From F1-80-MAGs062 sp046345315 (GTDB lineage Bacteria; Planctomycetota; Planctomycetia; Planctomycetales; Planctomycetaceae): a stretch of DNA of 64,000 nt. Below are positions 42,539 through 51,375 of the stretch, one piece after another. The stretch is taken from contig JBKDKA010000262.1 of assembly GCA_046345315.1 (NCBI GenBank), positions 1-64,000 of the forward strand, given 5' to 3'. The notes under the pieces are model-generated. The model saw only the letters and a list, made by a program, of their open reading frames with translations. It was not told the DNA's origin and searched no databases. Position numbers and translations under genes: made by a program. Position 1 is the stretch's first letter; every line of letters begins with the position of its first letter.

Positions 42539-43513
42539 ATGCGAGTCCTTTCCGGCATTCAGCCTACGGGCCGTTTTCACTGGGGCAACTATTTCGGGGC
42601 CATCCGCCAGTATATTGCTCTGCAGGGAAACGCTCAGTCGTTCTACTTCATTGCCGATCTTCACGCACTGACAACCGTCCGTGATGCTGACACACTTCGA
42701 AAGAACGTTGCGGACTCAGCACTCGATCTGCTTGCCCTGGGACTTGAACCTGACAAGGCAACCCTCTTTCGTCAGTCTGATATTCCTGAAGTGACGGAGC
42801 TGACCTGGCTGCTGATGACCATTACTCAGATGCATCTGCTCGAAAAATGCCACGCCTTCAAGGACAAGAAAGCGAAGGGGATTGCTGCTGATGCCGGGCT
42901 CTTCACTTACCCCGTGCTCATGGCAGCCGACATCCTGATTTACGACAGCGACATCGTTCCGGTCGGCGCTGATCAGATTCAGCATGTCGAAGTCACCAGA
43001 GACCTCGCGCAGCGGTTCAACGTGACGTGGAAGGAGGCTCTTCATCTGCCGGAAGCTTATGTGCTCGACGCTTCCGCCAAAGTCCCCGGAACTGATGGCG
43101 AAAAAATGTCGAAGAGCTACAACAACACGATTCCGATTTTCGATACCCCGAAAGCCCTGCGAAAAAAGATCATGTCGATCAGGACCGATTCGGCCGCCGT
43201 CGAGGATGTGAAGGATCCGGATCAGTGTGCTGTCTTTAATCTGTTCTGTCTGTTCGCGGATGAAGCACAGAAGGCAGAACTTGCATCTCGATATCGCGCT
43301 GGCGGCATGGGTTATGGCGAAGCAAAGCAGGCGCTCTGCGATGCGGCGATGAAGCATTTCGAAAAAGCATTCGAGCGTCGATCCGATCTGGAGAAGCGAC
43401 CGGATGATGTGGAAGACATCCTGCGATCCGGAGCCCATCGTGCCCGAAAGAAGGCTCAGGAGGTTCTCGAACGAGTTCGCTCAGCGTGTGGTCTGTCAGC
43501 CAGACCTGCCTGA
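42539..43513 (+). CDS. trpS: Tryptophanyl-tRNA synthetase
   Basis: It charges tRNA-Trp. A class I synthetase: the HIGH-like motif is FHWGN (residues 13-17, in GIQPTGRFHWGNYFGA) and the KMSKS motif is at residues 189-193 in GEKMSKSYNN. Specific segments are YFIADLHALTT, TYPVLMAADILIYDSDIVPVGADQIQHVE. 324 residues. The true start is the ATG at 42539, because the upstream frame (to 42485) reads through a dispersed repeat. Confidence 0.96.
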   Translation: MRVLSGIQPTGRFHWGNYFGAIRQYIALQGNAQSFYFIADLHALTTVRDADTLRKNVADSALDLLALGLEPDKATLFRQSDIPEVTELTWLLMTITQMHLLEKCHAFKDKKAKGIAADAGLFTYPVLMAADILIYDSDIVPVGADQIQHVEVTRDLAQRFNVTWKEALHLPEAYVLDASAKVPGTDGEKMSKSYNNTIPIFDTPKALRKKIMSIRTDSAAVEDVKDPDQCAVFNLFCLFADEAQKAELASRYRAGGMGYGEAKQALCDAAMKHFEKAFERRSDLEKRPDDVEDILRSGAHRARKKAQEVLERVRSACGLSARPA

Positions 43514-43579
43514 TCGAGACACTGCTTCCGGCGGCCTCGCAGTTCTCGGCAGCCCCAACAGCACCGATCTGCCGATCCC

Positions 43580-44812
43580 TCAGAATTCAGACAGTGTTGA
43601 TAACTGTCCCCGAACGAGCCGGCCCTGAACGACCGTTGCCAAAGGGATGAATGTCGAAACCGGCGGCTCCACACTGCTGCCCGGGTTCCCGGTTATTCGG
43701 TCCTTGCCATCCTGTTCTTCGATTCGGAAGAGAGTCAGCGTCGCTTCACAGCCTTTCTGCAGAGCACACGAAGGCAGTCCGAACATCGCCGTCGGGCGTT
43801 CTGACGCGAGATCCCAGGCATCTGCCAGATTCATCTGACATGCTGACATCATCTGCAGGACACAGTCACCCGTTGTTGACGCCGAACCTGCAAGATACTG
43901 ACGCTGTCCGGCCACAACGATCCGACGGTCCTCAAGAACTTCCACAGAAACGCCACCGGCAGAATAGGTGCCGGGTTCACATCCACCAAAGCCGGAAATG
44001 TCGGATGTGATGATCACTCGTTCTGCGCCTTTGCATCGGAGGATGCAGTTCATCAGATCTGCAGGAACATGCCACCCATCGCTGATGATGCTGGCCGTCA
44101 GACGATCGTCGGCCAGCTGCGGCCAGAAAACGTTCTGGTGGCGATTGATCGTCGAAGAACATCCGTTTCCGAGATGTGTCGTCATCCGAGCTCCACTGGC
44201 AGCGGCTTCATGCAGGCATTCCGGTGAGGCTCCGGTGTGGCCCAGCGCCACAACGACACCTCGGCTGCTGAGCTCCCTGATCATCGCCATAGCATTCGGT
44301 GTCTCTGGAGCCAGTGTGACGAGGCGAACAAGACCACCGGATGCCTCCTGCCAGCGATCAAACTGTTCCGCATTCGGAGACCGAACATGCTCGCGAGGGT
44401 GAGCACCACGCGGACCATCTTCCGGAGAAATCCATGGTCCTTCCAGGTGGATTCCGCGCACAACGGACCGGACCAGTTCACTGGATTCCGCAGCCCGGAC
44501 AATCGTCTGAATCCCATGAAGCATCGATTCGAACGACGATGTGATCAGCGTCGGAAAACAGCGAGCAATCCCGACGTTGACATAGGAGTGAATGATCCGT
44601 TCGACAGCTTCAACGGTGAGGTCATCACTGCAGAACCAGTCGCCGGCATAGCCATTCAGTTGAATATCGAAGAGCCCCGGCGCGACATACGGAAGCGTCC
44701 GCAGTGACTCCGGGTTGACACCGGCATCTTCAACACTGGCAATGATACCGCCTTCCATCCGAAGTCGAACGGCTCTGCCATCTCGATAATGTCTTGCGAC
44801 CAGCTCGGCCAT
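43580..44812 (-). CDS. nagA: N-acetylglucosamine-6-phosphate deacetylase
   Basis: It removes acetate from GlcNAc-6-phosphate during amino-sugar use or cell-wall recycling. An amidohydrolase fold of about 410 residues: LPYVAPGLFDIQLNGYAGDW, metal Glu in GIHLEGPWISPEDGPRGAHP, metal His in ALGHTGASPE and THLGNGCSSTINRHQN, SDGWHVP, and the catalytic Asp in ITSDISGFGG. THLGNGC stands where THLFNAM is common. The start is ATG 44812 with GGAG 7 bases upstream; a GTG one codon earlier is possible. No nagB or sugar transporter is nearby. Confidence 0.92.
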   Translation of the reverse strand: MAELVARHYRDGRAVRLRMEGGIIASVEDAGVNPESLRTLPYVAPGLFDIQLNGYAGDWFCSDDLTVEAVERIIHSYVNVGIARCFPTLITSSFESMLHGIQTIVRAAESSELVRSVVRGIHLEGPWISPEDGPRGAHPREHVRSPNAEQFDRWQEASGGLVRLVTLAPETPNAMAMIRELSSRGVVVALGHTGASPECLHEAAASGARMTTHLGNGCSSTINRHQNVFWPQLADDRLTASIISDGWHVPADLMNCILRCKGAERVIITSDISGFGGCEPGTYSAGGVSVEVLEDRRIVVAGQRQYLAGSASTTGDCVLQMMSACQMNLADAWDLASERPTAMFGLPSCALQKGCEATLTLFRIEEQDGKDRITGNPGSSVEPPVSTFIPLATVVQGRLVRGQLSTLSEF

Positions 44813-44849
44813 CACTCAACTCCGATACGTCCGGCAGACTGCCTGTAAT

Positions 44850-44889
44850 AAGAAAACGGCCGAGACCCCACGGAGGGATCACGGCCGTC
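44850..44889 (-). terminator. Probable terminator of the thioredoxin-like gene
   Basis: On the minus strand an 8-bp stem ACGGCCGT/CGGCCGT, extended by a TCCC/GGGG inner pairing, is followed by TTTTCTTATT. It lies 70 bp after the gene stop and before nagA. Another hairpin, GGCACTCT/AGAGTGCC, occurs at about 44926-44951. Confidence 0.72.
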
Positions 44890-44957
44890 AATCGTTCAGA
44901 GAAATCGCATTGAAACACCAGAACAGGCACTCTGACCGCAGAGAGAGTGCCGAGACT

Positions 44958-45515
44958 TCAGTTCAGGATCTTGCCGGTATCGCTGATGATCTTGCTCACG
45001 GTGTCTGCATTCAGCTCACCAGCACTCAAGGCGTAGTTGACCTTCACATCGGAATCAACCCACATCATGATCGTGATGTCGGCTTTCTCGTCAATGTTGT
45101 ATTTTGCAGGGCCAACATTGTTTTCGAAAACTGTCAGCGGAGTTTTCGTGATCTTCTGCTCGTCAGCAACCTTCTTGAGTGTTGGTTCGACGGCATCCGG
45201 GTCATTCGTCAGAACAGTGACGAACGCCGCCATCTTCTTCTCATCGGCATTCTTCGCAACGACAGCGTCCAGTTCCTTGACGAGCTTCACGACATTCTCG
45301 TCAACTGAGCGAGTGAAGATGCTGACTACCGGTCGGCTTCCGTACTGACAGCGATAGCAGAGTTTCTGACCTGCAGATGGACCGGTGATGTCTGTGACAT
45401 TGAACGCGCCAGGATAATCGCCAACCTGCAGTCCGGATTTCAGATCCGCAGCGTAACCAGCACTGACTGCTACCAGAGCCAGAGCAAACATTGGAACCGA
45501 AATGAGCTTCCTCAT
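44958..45515 (-). CDS. Secreted thioredoxin-like protein with CxxC
   Basis: A 185-residue exported protein (signal peptide residues 1-22, cleavage near GYAAD) from ATG 45515; the frame open to 45653 has no conserved start. After LQVGDYPGAFNVTDITGPSAGQ comes CYRCQYG with C53 and C56, followed by RPVVSIFTR, which resembles a thioredoxin-fold strand and active site. The rest (KELDAVVAKNADEKKMAAFVTVLTND, ITKTPLTVFENNVGP) matches a thioredoxin-like fold without a second cysteine pair. A planctomycete-type family of unknown role. It follows a peroxiredoxin gene by 150 bp, so both may act in extracytoplasmic redox defence. Confidence 0.78.
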   Translation of the reverse strand: MRKLISVPMFALALVAVSAGYAADLKSGLQVGDYPGAFNVTDITGPSAGQKLCYRCQYGSRPVVSIFTRSVDENVVKLVKELDAVVAKNADEKKMAAFVTVLTNDPDAVEPTLKKVADEQKITKTPLTVFENNVGPAKYNIDEKADITIMMWVDSDVKVNYALSAGELNADTVSKIISDTGKILN

Positions 45516-45666
45516 TCTACCATACTCCCTGATGACCGTTTCTAAACCCGTGCGTGACCGCACAATTGCGGACGCACCACAAATCAAAGATTCACTTGAA
45601 TTCCCGAAAGGCCAGCCTGACTGCCGGTTCTTCGGCCACTCGATGAATCTCACAGCCCCATCTTAG

Positions 45667-46287
45667 CTAGCCGGCAGCCGCAGACAAGAGGCCCACGGCT
45701 TTCAAAACACTCTTACTGTCAGCGGCAGCATCAACACTGGTGTTTTTGTACAAAATACGACCGTCGAGCCCGATTACGTAGGTCCATCGGGATGCCGTGA
45801 CTCCGCGAGTCAGGGATTTCTCCACTCCATCGATGGTTCGCATGATCGTTGCTCCTTCCCGAACCGGTACCCCGAAAGCTCGGGCCACCTGACCATCCTG
45901 ATCTGCCAGAAGAGTGAAGTTCAGGGAATGGATCTTCCGGAACAGCTGATGATTCTCCGGTGAATCTCCGCTCACACCCACGACGTTGATTCCAGCCTTC
46001 TCGAGCTCAGCACTGTCATCCCGGAAGCCACAGGCCTGCTTTGTACATCCGCCAGTCAGATCGGCCGGGTAAAAATAGACAACGAGAATCTTTCGACCAA
46101 TATGGTCTTCTGATTTCCATTTCATCCCATTATCGTCGATCGCCTCAAACTGAGGTGCCTGATCTCCAACTCCGATGACAACTTCGTTTTTCTCTTCGCC
46201 GAAGCTGTTCTCTTCGCCGAAAAAGTTCACTGCCCCTGCGGCACACAGGAGACAGGAAAATGAAATCAGAGAGTCAATCAGTCGCAT
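45667..46287 (-). CDS. Exported peroxiredoxin, Bcp/PrxQ type
   Basis: It reduces peroxides with a thiol. The 206-residue protein starts at ATG 46287 with GGAG 7 bases upstream and has a signal peptide (residues 5-20). The active site is FYPADLTGGCTKQACGFRD: the peroxidatic Cys and, five residues later, the resolving Cys, as in Bcp/PrxQ. Later motifs include GVSGDSPENHQLFRKIHSLNFTLLADQDGQVARAFGV. The usual TPGCT reads TGGCT. A short tandem repeat encodes FGEENSFGEE after the signal peptide (46191-46222). It probably works in the periplasm with the thioredoxin-like protein downstream. Confidence 0.9.
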   Translation of the reverse strand: MRLIDSLISFSCLLCAAGAVNFFGEENSFGEEKNEVVIGVGDQAPQFEAIDDNGMKWKSEDHIGRKILVVYFYPADLTGGCTKQACGFRDDSAELEKAGINVVGVSGDSPENHQLFRKIHSLNFTLLADQDGQVARAFGVPVREGATIMRTIDGVEKSLTRGVTASRWTYVIGLDGRILYKNTSVDAAADSKSVLKAVGLLSAAAG

Positions 46288-46654
46288 CGAAATACTCCGA
46301 CACCAGCGTCGAATCAATTCGACAGACAGCGCTATTCCTTTAACGCAGACATGGAAAACTGTTGAGCCATTTCAGATGGAAGGCGCCCCGGAAGCCAGCA
46401 AAGCAGCCAGGGTAAACAGCCGAGCGAGACATCAGTGTGATCGCGACACCAGATGATGTCAGTCCCGACAGGTCAGAGCCACCATCTGCAGGGTAATTCA
46501 GGGGATATTCAGGATTGAGTTCAGGCAGGAAATTCGAGGAGTCAATTCGTGTTCACAGCGCGGATTTCAGCATACGAACCCTTTGTCATGACGTCAATTA
46601 CTGACCCGGAGGGAAATGCGATTTTTCCTGTCGATTTCGGATCAAGGTATCCAA
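46288..46654. other. Intergenic stretch between rnpB and the peroxiredoxin gene
   Basis: About 370 bp with the peroxiredoxin promoter on the minus strand. No gene supported; a 63-residue minus-strand frame overlaps the rnpB 3' end and is a shadow. Confidence 0.45.
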
Positions 46655-47056
<402 letters not shown>

Positions 47057-47481
47057 GTCATCAGTGTAGCCAAAATATGCATCCAGAGTGACTTCTTCGC
47101 GCAAAATCATCCATTTCAATGAGTCCGCCCCTGTGTTGATTCAGAATCTCGGAACGATCTGGCATGAAAGGCCTGCTCACAAAGCCACAGAAAGCAGCAG
47201 CTTCATTCAATCCGGAATCTATTTGACGACCTTCAGTCTGTCAGATACGCTCAGAAAATGGACAAGAAGAGACATCTGGAAAGACAAACTCCGGTTATCC
47301 TCAGAACTCCCGGGCTTTGGTACAGAATGTGCAAAACCCGTTTGTGTCCGAACTTGCTTCGGTAATTGTCCTTTCTCCCCGACGAACAAAGTCACAATGT
47401 TCTCTTTTCCTTTTTTCCTTTTGAAGACGCAGGCGACATTGTTCAGGGGCCACTCATGAATCTGAGGAGAAATATTTCGGA
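47057..47481. other. Intergenic stretch between rnpB and the FHA gene
   Basis: Promoters for rnpB (minus) and the FHA gene (plus) should be here. No gene seen. A T/C-rich tract lies near 47400-47430. Confidence 0.45.
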
Positions 47482-47955
47482 ATGTTGGGAGTTCTGAATC
47501 CCTGTGGTGGGGGAGACCCGATTCCACTGATTCGTACGAAGTTACTTGTCGGCCGTCGGCCGTCGTGTGACATCGTCCTTCCGTTTGCGAACGTGTCGTC
47601 TCACCATTGTGAACTCGAACTGAAAGGCGGATATTGGCACATCCGTGACCTTGGAAGCAGTAACGGTATCAAGGTCAATGGCGAACGTTGTCTCTCCCGT
47701 TGTATTTGTCCGGGGGACGAAGTTCAGATTTCAAAACACGCCTTTCATATCCAGTACGACATTGCGGCCGATGCAGAAGCTCCGGAAGAAGAAAACCCCA
47801 TGGCGATGGGGCTTCTGGAGAAGGCTGGACTCGAAGTCGACCGAGCCGCCGCAAGACGTCAGGCCAGCGAAGCCGGAAATGGTGCAGGCGCATCTCACCG
47901 GAATCGACGACCTGTCACAGAAGACGATTTCCTGATGGAATGGCTGAAGGAATAA
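47482..47955 (+). CDS. FHA-domain protein
   Basis: A 157-residue protein whose first 95 residues form one forkhead-associated domain, which binds phosphothreonine peptides: LLVGRRPSCDIVLPFANVSSHHCELEL (GR, S and SxxH motif residues), WHIRDLGSSNGIKVNG (the N and G of the binding loop). The C-terminal 55 residues are charged and end in TEDDFLMEWLKE, a possible partner-binding tail. GAGGAGA lies upstream of the ATG. It suggests Ser/Thr kinase signalling, common in planctomycetes; no kinase is nearby. Confidence 0.9.
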   Translation: MLGVLNPCGGGDPIPLIRTKLLVGRRPSCDIVLPFANVSSHHCELELKGGYWHIRDLGSSNGIKVNGERCLSRCICPGDEVQISKHAFHIQYDIAADAEAPEEENPMAMGLLEKAGLEVDRAAARRQASEAGNGAGASHRNRRPVTEDDFLMEWLKE

Positions 47956-47983
47956 ACTCAGCCTGATGTCAGATGGTACTTGA

Positions 47984-48024
47984 AAAGCCTCACGAGACAG
48001 CACGTCCCGTGAGGCTTTCTTTTT
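47984..48024 (+). terminator. Rho-independent terminator after the FHA gene
   Basis: AAAGCCTCACG and CGTGAGGCTTT form an 11-bp stem with a 13-base loop, followed by TTCTTTTTG. It also faces the convergent DUF1501 gene. Confidence 0.9.
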
Positions 48025-48090
48025 GCGCTGAGTGCCCTCGCAGCGACGACTTCACGAACTCATCTGTCGATCGGATAGAACCGCCTCAGC

Positions 48091-49611
48091 CTACAGTAGC
48101 CCGAAAATCGGCGTTCCATGGTACACTGGATGAGGACGACGCACTTCGTCGTACCAGACTGCCGTCTCCGGGATTCCCAGCGCATGATAGATCGTGGCGG
48201 CCATGTTCTCGGGCCGCTGAGGATCCTCAACCGGGTAAGCTCCGATGGCATCAGACTTACCAATCACTCTTCCCCCCTGAATCCCACCACCGGCCAACAG
48301 CACACTCTGCACTGCACCCCAGTGATCTCGCCCGGCTGCTGGAAATGACTCACTCAGAGTGGATAACTTCGGTGTCCTGCCGAATTCACTCGCCACAACA
48401 ATCAGCGTTGATTCAAGCAGCCCTGACTCCTGAAGATCGTCCAGAAGAGCACAGAGCGCACGATCCGTTGGTGGCAGAAGTTTCTCTTTCATTCTGTAAA
48501 AAATGTCACCATGCGTGTCCCATGTTTCGTTGTTCCCCAGATTGACCTGGATCATGTTGACACCCGCTTCGACCAGACGCCGTGCCATCAGCAGTGACCA
48601 GCCAAAACTGTTTCGACCGTATCGCTCCTGCGTTTTCAGATCAGCGCTGGTGACATCAAACGCATACTGCACAGTTGGATCAGAAAGCAGAGATACTGCA
48701 GACTCTCGAAATCGGTCGTACGGTAATGGCTGTGATCGTGCAGAATTCTGTTCCGGATTGTTGTGGTTGCGATCAAGGTGGCTGAGCAGCTCTCGCCGAC
48801 TCCGAAGCCTGGAGTGCGAGACTCCTGCGGCAGGACTGAGATTCGGTGCCTGATAAACACGATCATCCGGAGACTGGGGCGGCTTTCGCGTTTCGTTCGG
48901 AAAGGTGTATTCAGGATAAGCCCCGCGCCAGAAAGGGTTGCCGTACGGCGACGCCTCAACGAAAAACGGATCTCGGTGAGCCCCCATCTCACCACCAAAA
49001 GCTCCGGGAATCGTACCGCCGGACCAATGCACAAGCTTCTCGGGCAGTACAACCGACGGAGGCAGCGAACTGCGAGCAGGCAGCGCATCGCCAACGGTGG
49101 AGGCGATTGACGGCCAGTCCGTGGAACGCGGATGACGATCGCCTCGAAACAGCGGCGACTTCGTGCCACGCCCGGTCAGCATGAAGTAATGCCCCAGAGT
49201 ATGATCGTTGGTCGAATGAGTCAGTGATCGAACAACGGACCAAAGCGAACTTCGCTGAGCCAGTCCGGGAAGATGCTCACAGATCTGAAGTCCGCTGACC
49301 TGAGTTGCGATACTGCTGAACTCACCACGCACCTCCGCAGGTGCCTCGGGTTTGGGGTCAAAGCTCTCATGCTGAGATAACCCGCCAGAAAGAAAAATGT
49401 AGATGCACGATCGGGCTTTCCCGATCCCTGAACCACTGACCGACGGATTCTCGCCGGCTCGCAGCGTTCTCAGATTTTCCGAGGTCAGACCAAGCAGACT
49501 GACGGCGCCCGCCTGAACGGCTGTCCGACGAGATACAAACGGATGTCGCAGCCCGCTGCTGAATGTGTGTCGTGCAGAACAGCGATTGTTTTTGCCGGCC
49601 AAAGCATCCAT
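48091..49611 (-). CDS. DUF1501 protein, Tat-exported
   Basis: A protein of about 506 residues of the planctomycete DUF1501 family, related to the sulfatase/alkaline-phosphatase fold. The Tat-type signal is SRRTAVQAGAVSLLGL. Family motifs are CIYIFLSGGLSQHESFDPKPEAPAEVRGEF, WSVVRSLTHSTNDHTLGHYFMLTGRG, ARRLVEAGVNMIQVNLGNNETWDTH and ASEFGRTPKLS...GRDHW. The start is ATG 49611; longer starts to 49674 are possible. It is followed upstream by another DUF1501 gene on the same strand (gap of about 78 bp), so the two are co-transcribed. Enzymatic role unknown. Confidence 0.9.
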   Translation of the reverse strand: MDALAGKNNRCSARHTFSSGLRHPFVSRRTAVQAGAVSLLGLTSENLRTLRAGENPSVSGSGIGKARSCIYIFLSGGLSQHESFDPKPEAPAEVRGEFSSIATQVSGLQICEHLPGLAQRSSLWSVVRSLTHSTNDHTLGHYFMLTGRGTKSPLFRGDRHPRSTDWPSIASTVGDALPARSSLPPSVVLPEKLVHWSGGTIPGAFGGEMGAHRDPFFVEASPYGNPFWRGAYPEYTFPNETRKPPQSPDDRVYQAPNLSPAAGVSHSRLRSRRELLSHLDRNHNNPEQNSARSQPLPYDRFRESAVSLLSDPTVQYAFDVTSADLKTQERYGRNSFGWSLLMARRLVEAGVNMIQVNLGNNETWDTHGDIFYRMKEKLLPPTDRALCALLDDLQESGLLESTLIVVASEFGRTPKLSTLSESFPAAGRDHWGAVQSVLLAGGGIQGGRVIGKSDAIGAYPVEDPQRPENMAATIYHALGIPETAVWYDEVRRPHPVYHGTPIFGLL

Positions 49612-49689
49612 CACTGCCACTCCCCCGGTACGCGGAACATCTCGTCTGCCGGGGCTCAGGTCGTCGACCTGCATCCGACAGCCGTCCCG

Positions 49690-51081
49690 TCAGATCAATT
49701 CTCGAACCACGTCACGATGATCGAGCAGAAAAGTTGGTCTGCCCGCCTGATCCGTGATGGTCGCCGTCGCCACATCAATTCCGAGCTGTCGATACAGCGT
49801 CGCGAAGACTTCCTGATAATGAATCGGTCGATCCTGTGGGACTTCTCCGAGCCGATTGGTTGACCCGATGACCTGCCCCATGCGCATTCCGCCGCCGGCA
49901 AGCAGAGCACAAGATGCCTGAGGCCAGTGGTCACGTCCGCCTCCCGGATTGATTCTCGGCGTACGGCCGAATTCTCCCCACGCAACCACACTGACGTCCT
50001 GATCCAGACCTCGATCATGAAGGTCCTGAACAAGAGCCGTGATTCCCTGATCCAGCTTGCTGAGCTGTTCCGGCAATCGTTCAAAATTGGCACCGTGACG
50101 GTCCCAGCTCCCGAAGGAAAGCGTTACGCAGCGCACTCCCGCCTCAACCAACCTTCGCGCCACGAGGAACTGATCCATCCAGTGTGGTCCGGCATCCTCC
50201 CCGAAGGCCGGCGATGAACTTCCTCGACCATAGCGATCTCGCAGTGCCGGATCTTCACGCTCAATGTCGAGTGCTTCCACCAGTCCACTCGAAGTCAGTA
50301 CGTCAAACGCCCGGGACTTGAATGAATCAAGCCCACGCATCTGTGTACTGGCCTCAGCTTCGCGTCGAAAATCATCCAGGCTGGTCAGAAGAGTCTTTCT
50401 GTCACGCAGTCGGTCAAGCGTGATGTGGTTCAGCCGCATGTTGGCCATGCCTTCGCTTTCCGGCTGAAAAGGAGCATGTGCGAGCCCGAGAAATCCCGGA
50501 AGGCCTGGGTTGGAATAAGGAGCATGTCCGGTCTTTGTGGTCAGCCCGACAAAAGGCGGAATCGCTCGATCGACCGGTCCCTGCAGACGAGATACCGCAG
50601 AACCCAGCGATGGTCTGTTGTCCTGACGCCCCTTGCCAGTGATCGGGAATCCGCTCATGCAGACGTCTGACGCGTGCTGATCCGGACCACCATAAAGTGA
50701 TCGAATGATGGCGAATTTATCCATCATGGCAGCCAGACGCGGCATGTGCTCGCAGATTTCGATCCCCGGTACATTCGTATGGATCGGACGAAATGATCCG
50801 CGAATCTCCAGGGGAGCATCCATCTTCAGGTCATACATGTCCTGATGCGATGGCCCGCCAGAAAGATAAATCATGATGATCGCTTTGTGGTTCAACCGCT
50901 GCGGGCGTCGAACTGCTGCCGGCGAATCACTCAAAGCCTGGGCCGATGATGTTGTGGATTCCGCTTCGAGTATCTGAGGAAGCGACAGTCCACCGAGCGC
51001 CAGTCCGCCAATCTGGAGAAACTTGCGGCGACTGTGTCCATCACAAAACTGTTCAGGCTTCGGGCCGAGAATCGAAAGCAT
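49690..51081 (-). CDS. DUF1501 protein, Tat-exported
   Basis: A 463-residue DUF1501 family protein. Tat signal SRRKFLQIGGLALGGLSL. Family motifs are IIMIYLSGGPSHQDMYDLKMDAPLEIRGSF, FAIIRSLYGGPDQHASDVCMSGF, ARRLVEAGVRCVTLSFGSWDRHGANFE, VSVVAWGEFGRTPRINPGGGRDHWPQASCALLAGGG and the C-terminal DHRDVVREL. The first gene of a two-gene DUF1501 unit; divergent from the Tat-exported protein gene at 51376. DUF1501 proteins are abundant in planctomycetes, often beside DUF1553 or cytochrome genes. Confidence 0.93.
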   Translation of the reverse strand: MLSILGPKPEQFCDGHSRRKFLQIGGLALGGLSLPQILEAESTTSSAQALSDSPAAVRRPQRLNHKAIIMIYLSGGPSHQDMYDLKMDAPLEIRGSFRPIHTNVPGIEICEHMPRLAAMMDKFAIIRSLYGGPDQHASDVCMSGFPITGKGRQDNRPSLGSAVSRLQGPVDRAIPPFVGLTTKTGHAPYSNPGLPGFLGLAHAPFQPESEGMANMRLNHITLDRLRDRKTLLTSLDDFRREAEASTQMRGLDSFKSRAFDVLTSSGLVEALDIEREDPALRDRYGRGSSSPAFGEDAGPHWMDQFLVARRLVEAGVRCVTLSFGSWDRHGANFERLPEQLSKLDQGITALVQDLHDRGLDQDVSVVAWGEFGRTPRINPGGGRDHWPQASCALLAGGGMRMGQVIGSTNRLGEVPQDRPIHYQEVFATLYRQLGIDVATATITDQAGRPTFLLDHRDVVRELI

Positions 51082-51375
51082 GTGAACTGTGTTCCCGGGG
51101 ATTCATGGATGAGGAAGGAAGTCAGGCGGGAAAATCAAGAGACACTGCCAGTCAGCTGGATCAGGTGTCGATGAGGTCGATCTCAATTCGTCACGATTCT
51201 AACCGCGCGGTGTCACCAGAAACAACGTTCCGCTGGACGGATCGATCTCGGGCCATTAGCCTTTCCATCGCAGACCCGCGAATCTCCGTGATATCCGCTC
51301 GCAATGCATGCTGCGTCCTTGCGGCAACCGCCCGCAGTTCACAATCGCCCCTTCGCTGCAGGAAAACCCATCATC
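51082..51375. other. Divergent promoter region
   Basis: About 290 bp between the minus-strand DUF1501 unit and the plus-strand Tat-exported gene. No gene supported. It probably holds both promoters. Confidence 0.45.

Noticed and set aside
44924..44951. Possible further copy of the dispersed repeat near ATTGAAACACCAGAACAGG
   Set aside because: Only about 15 bases resemble the repeat end; the rest is a separate hairpin GGCACTCT/AGAGTGCC beside a terminator.
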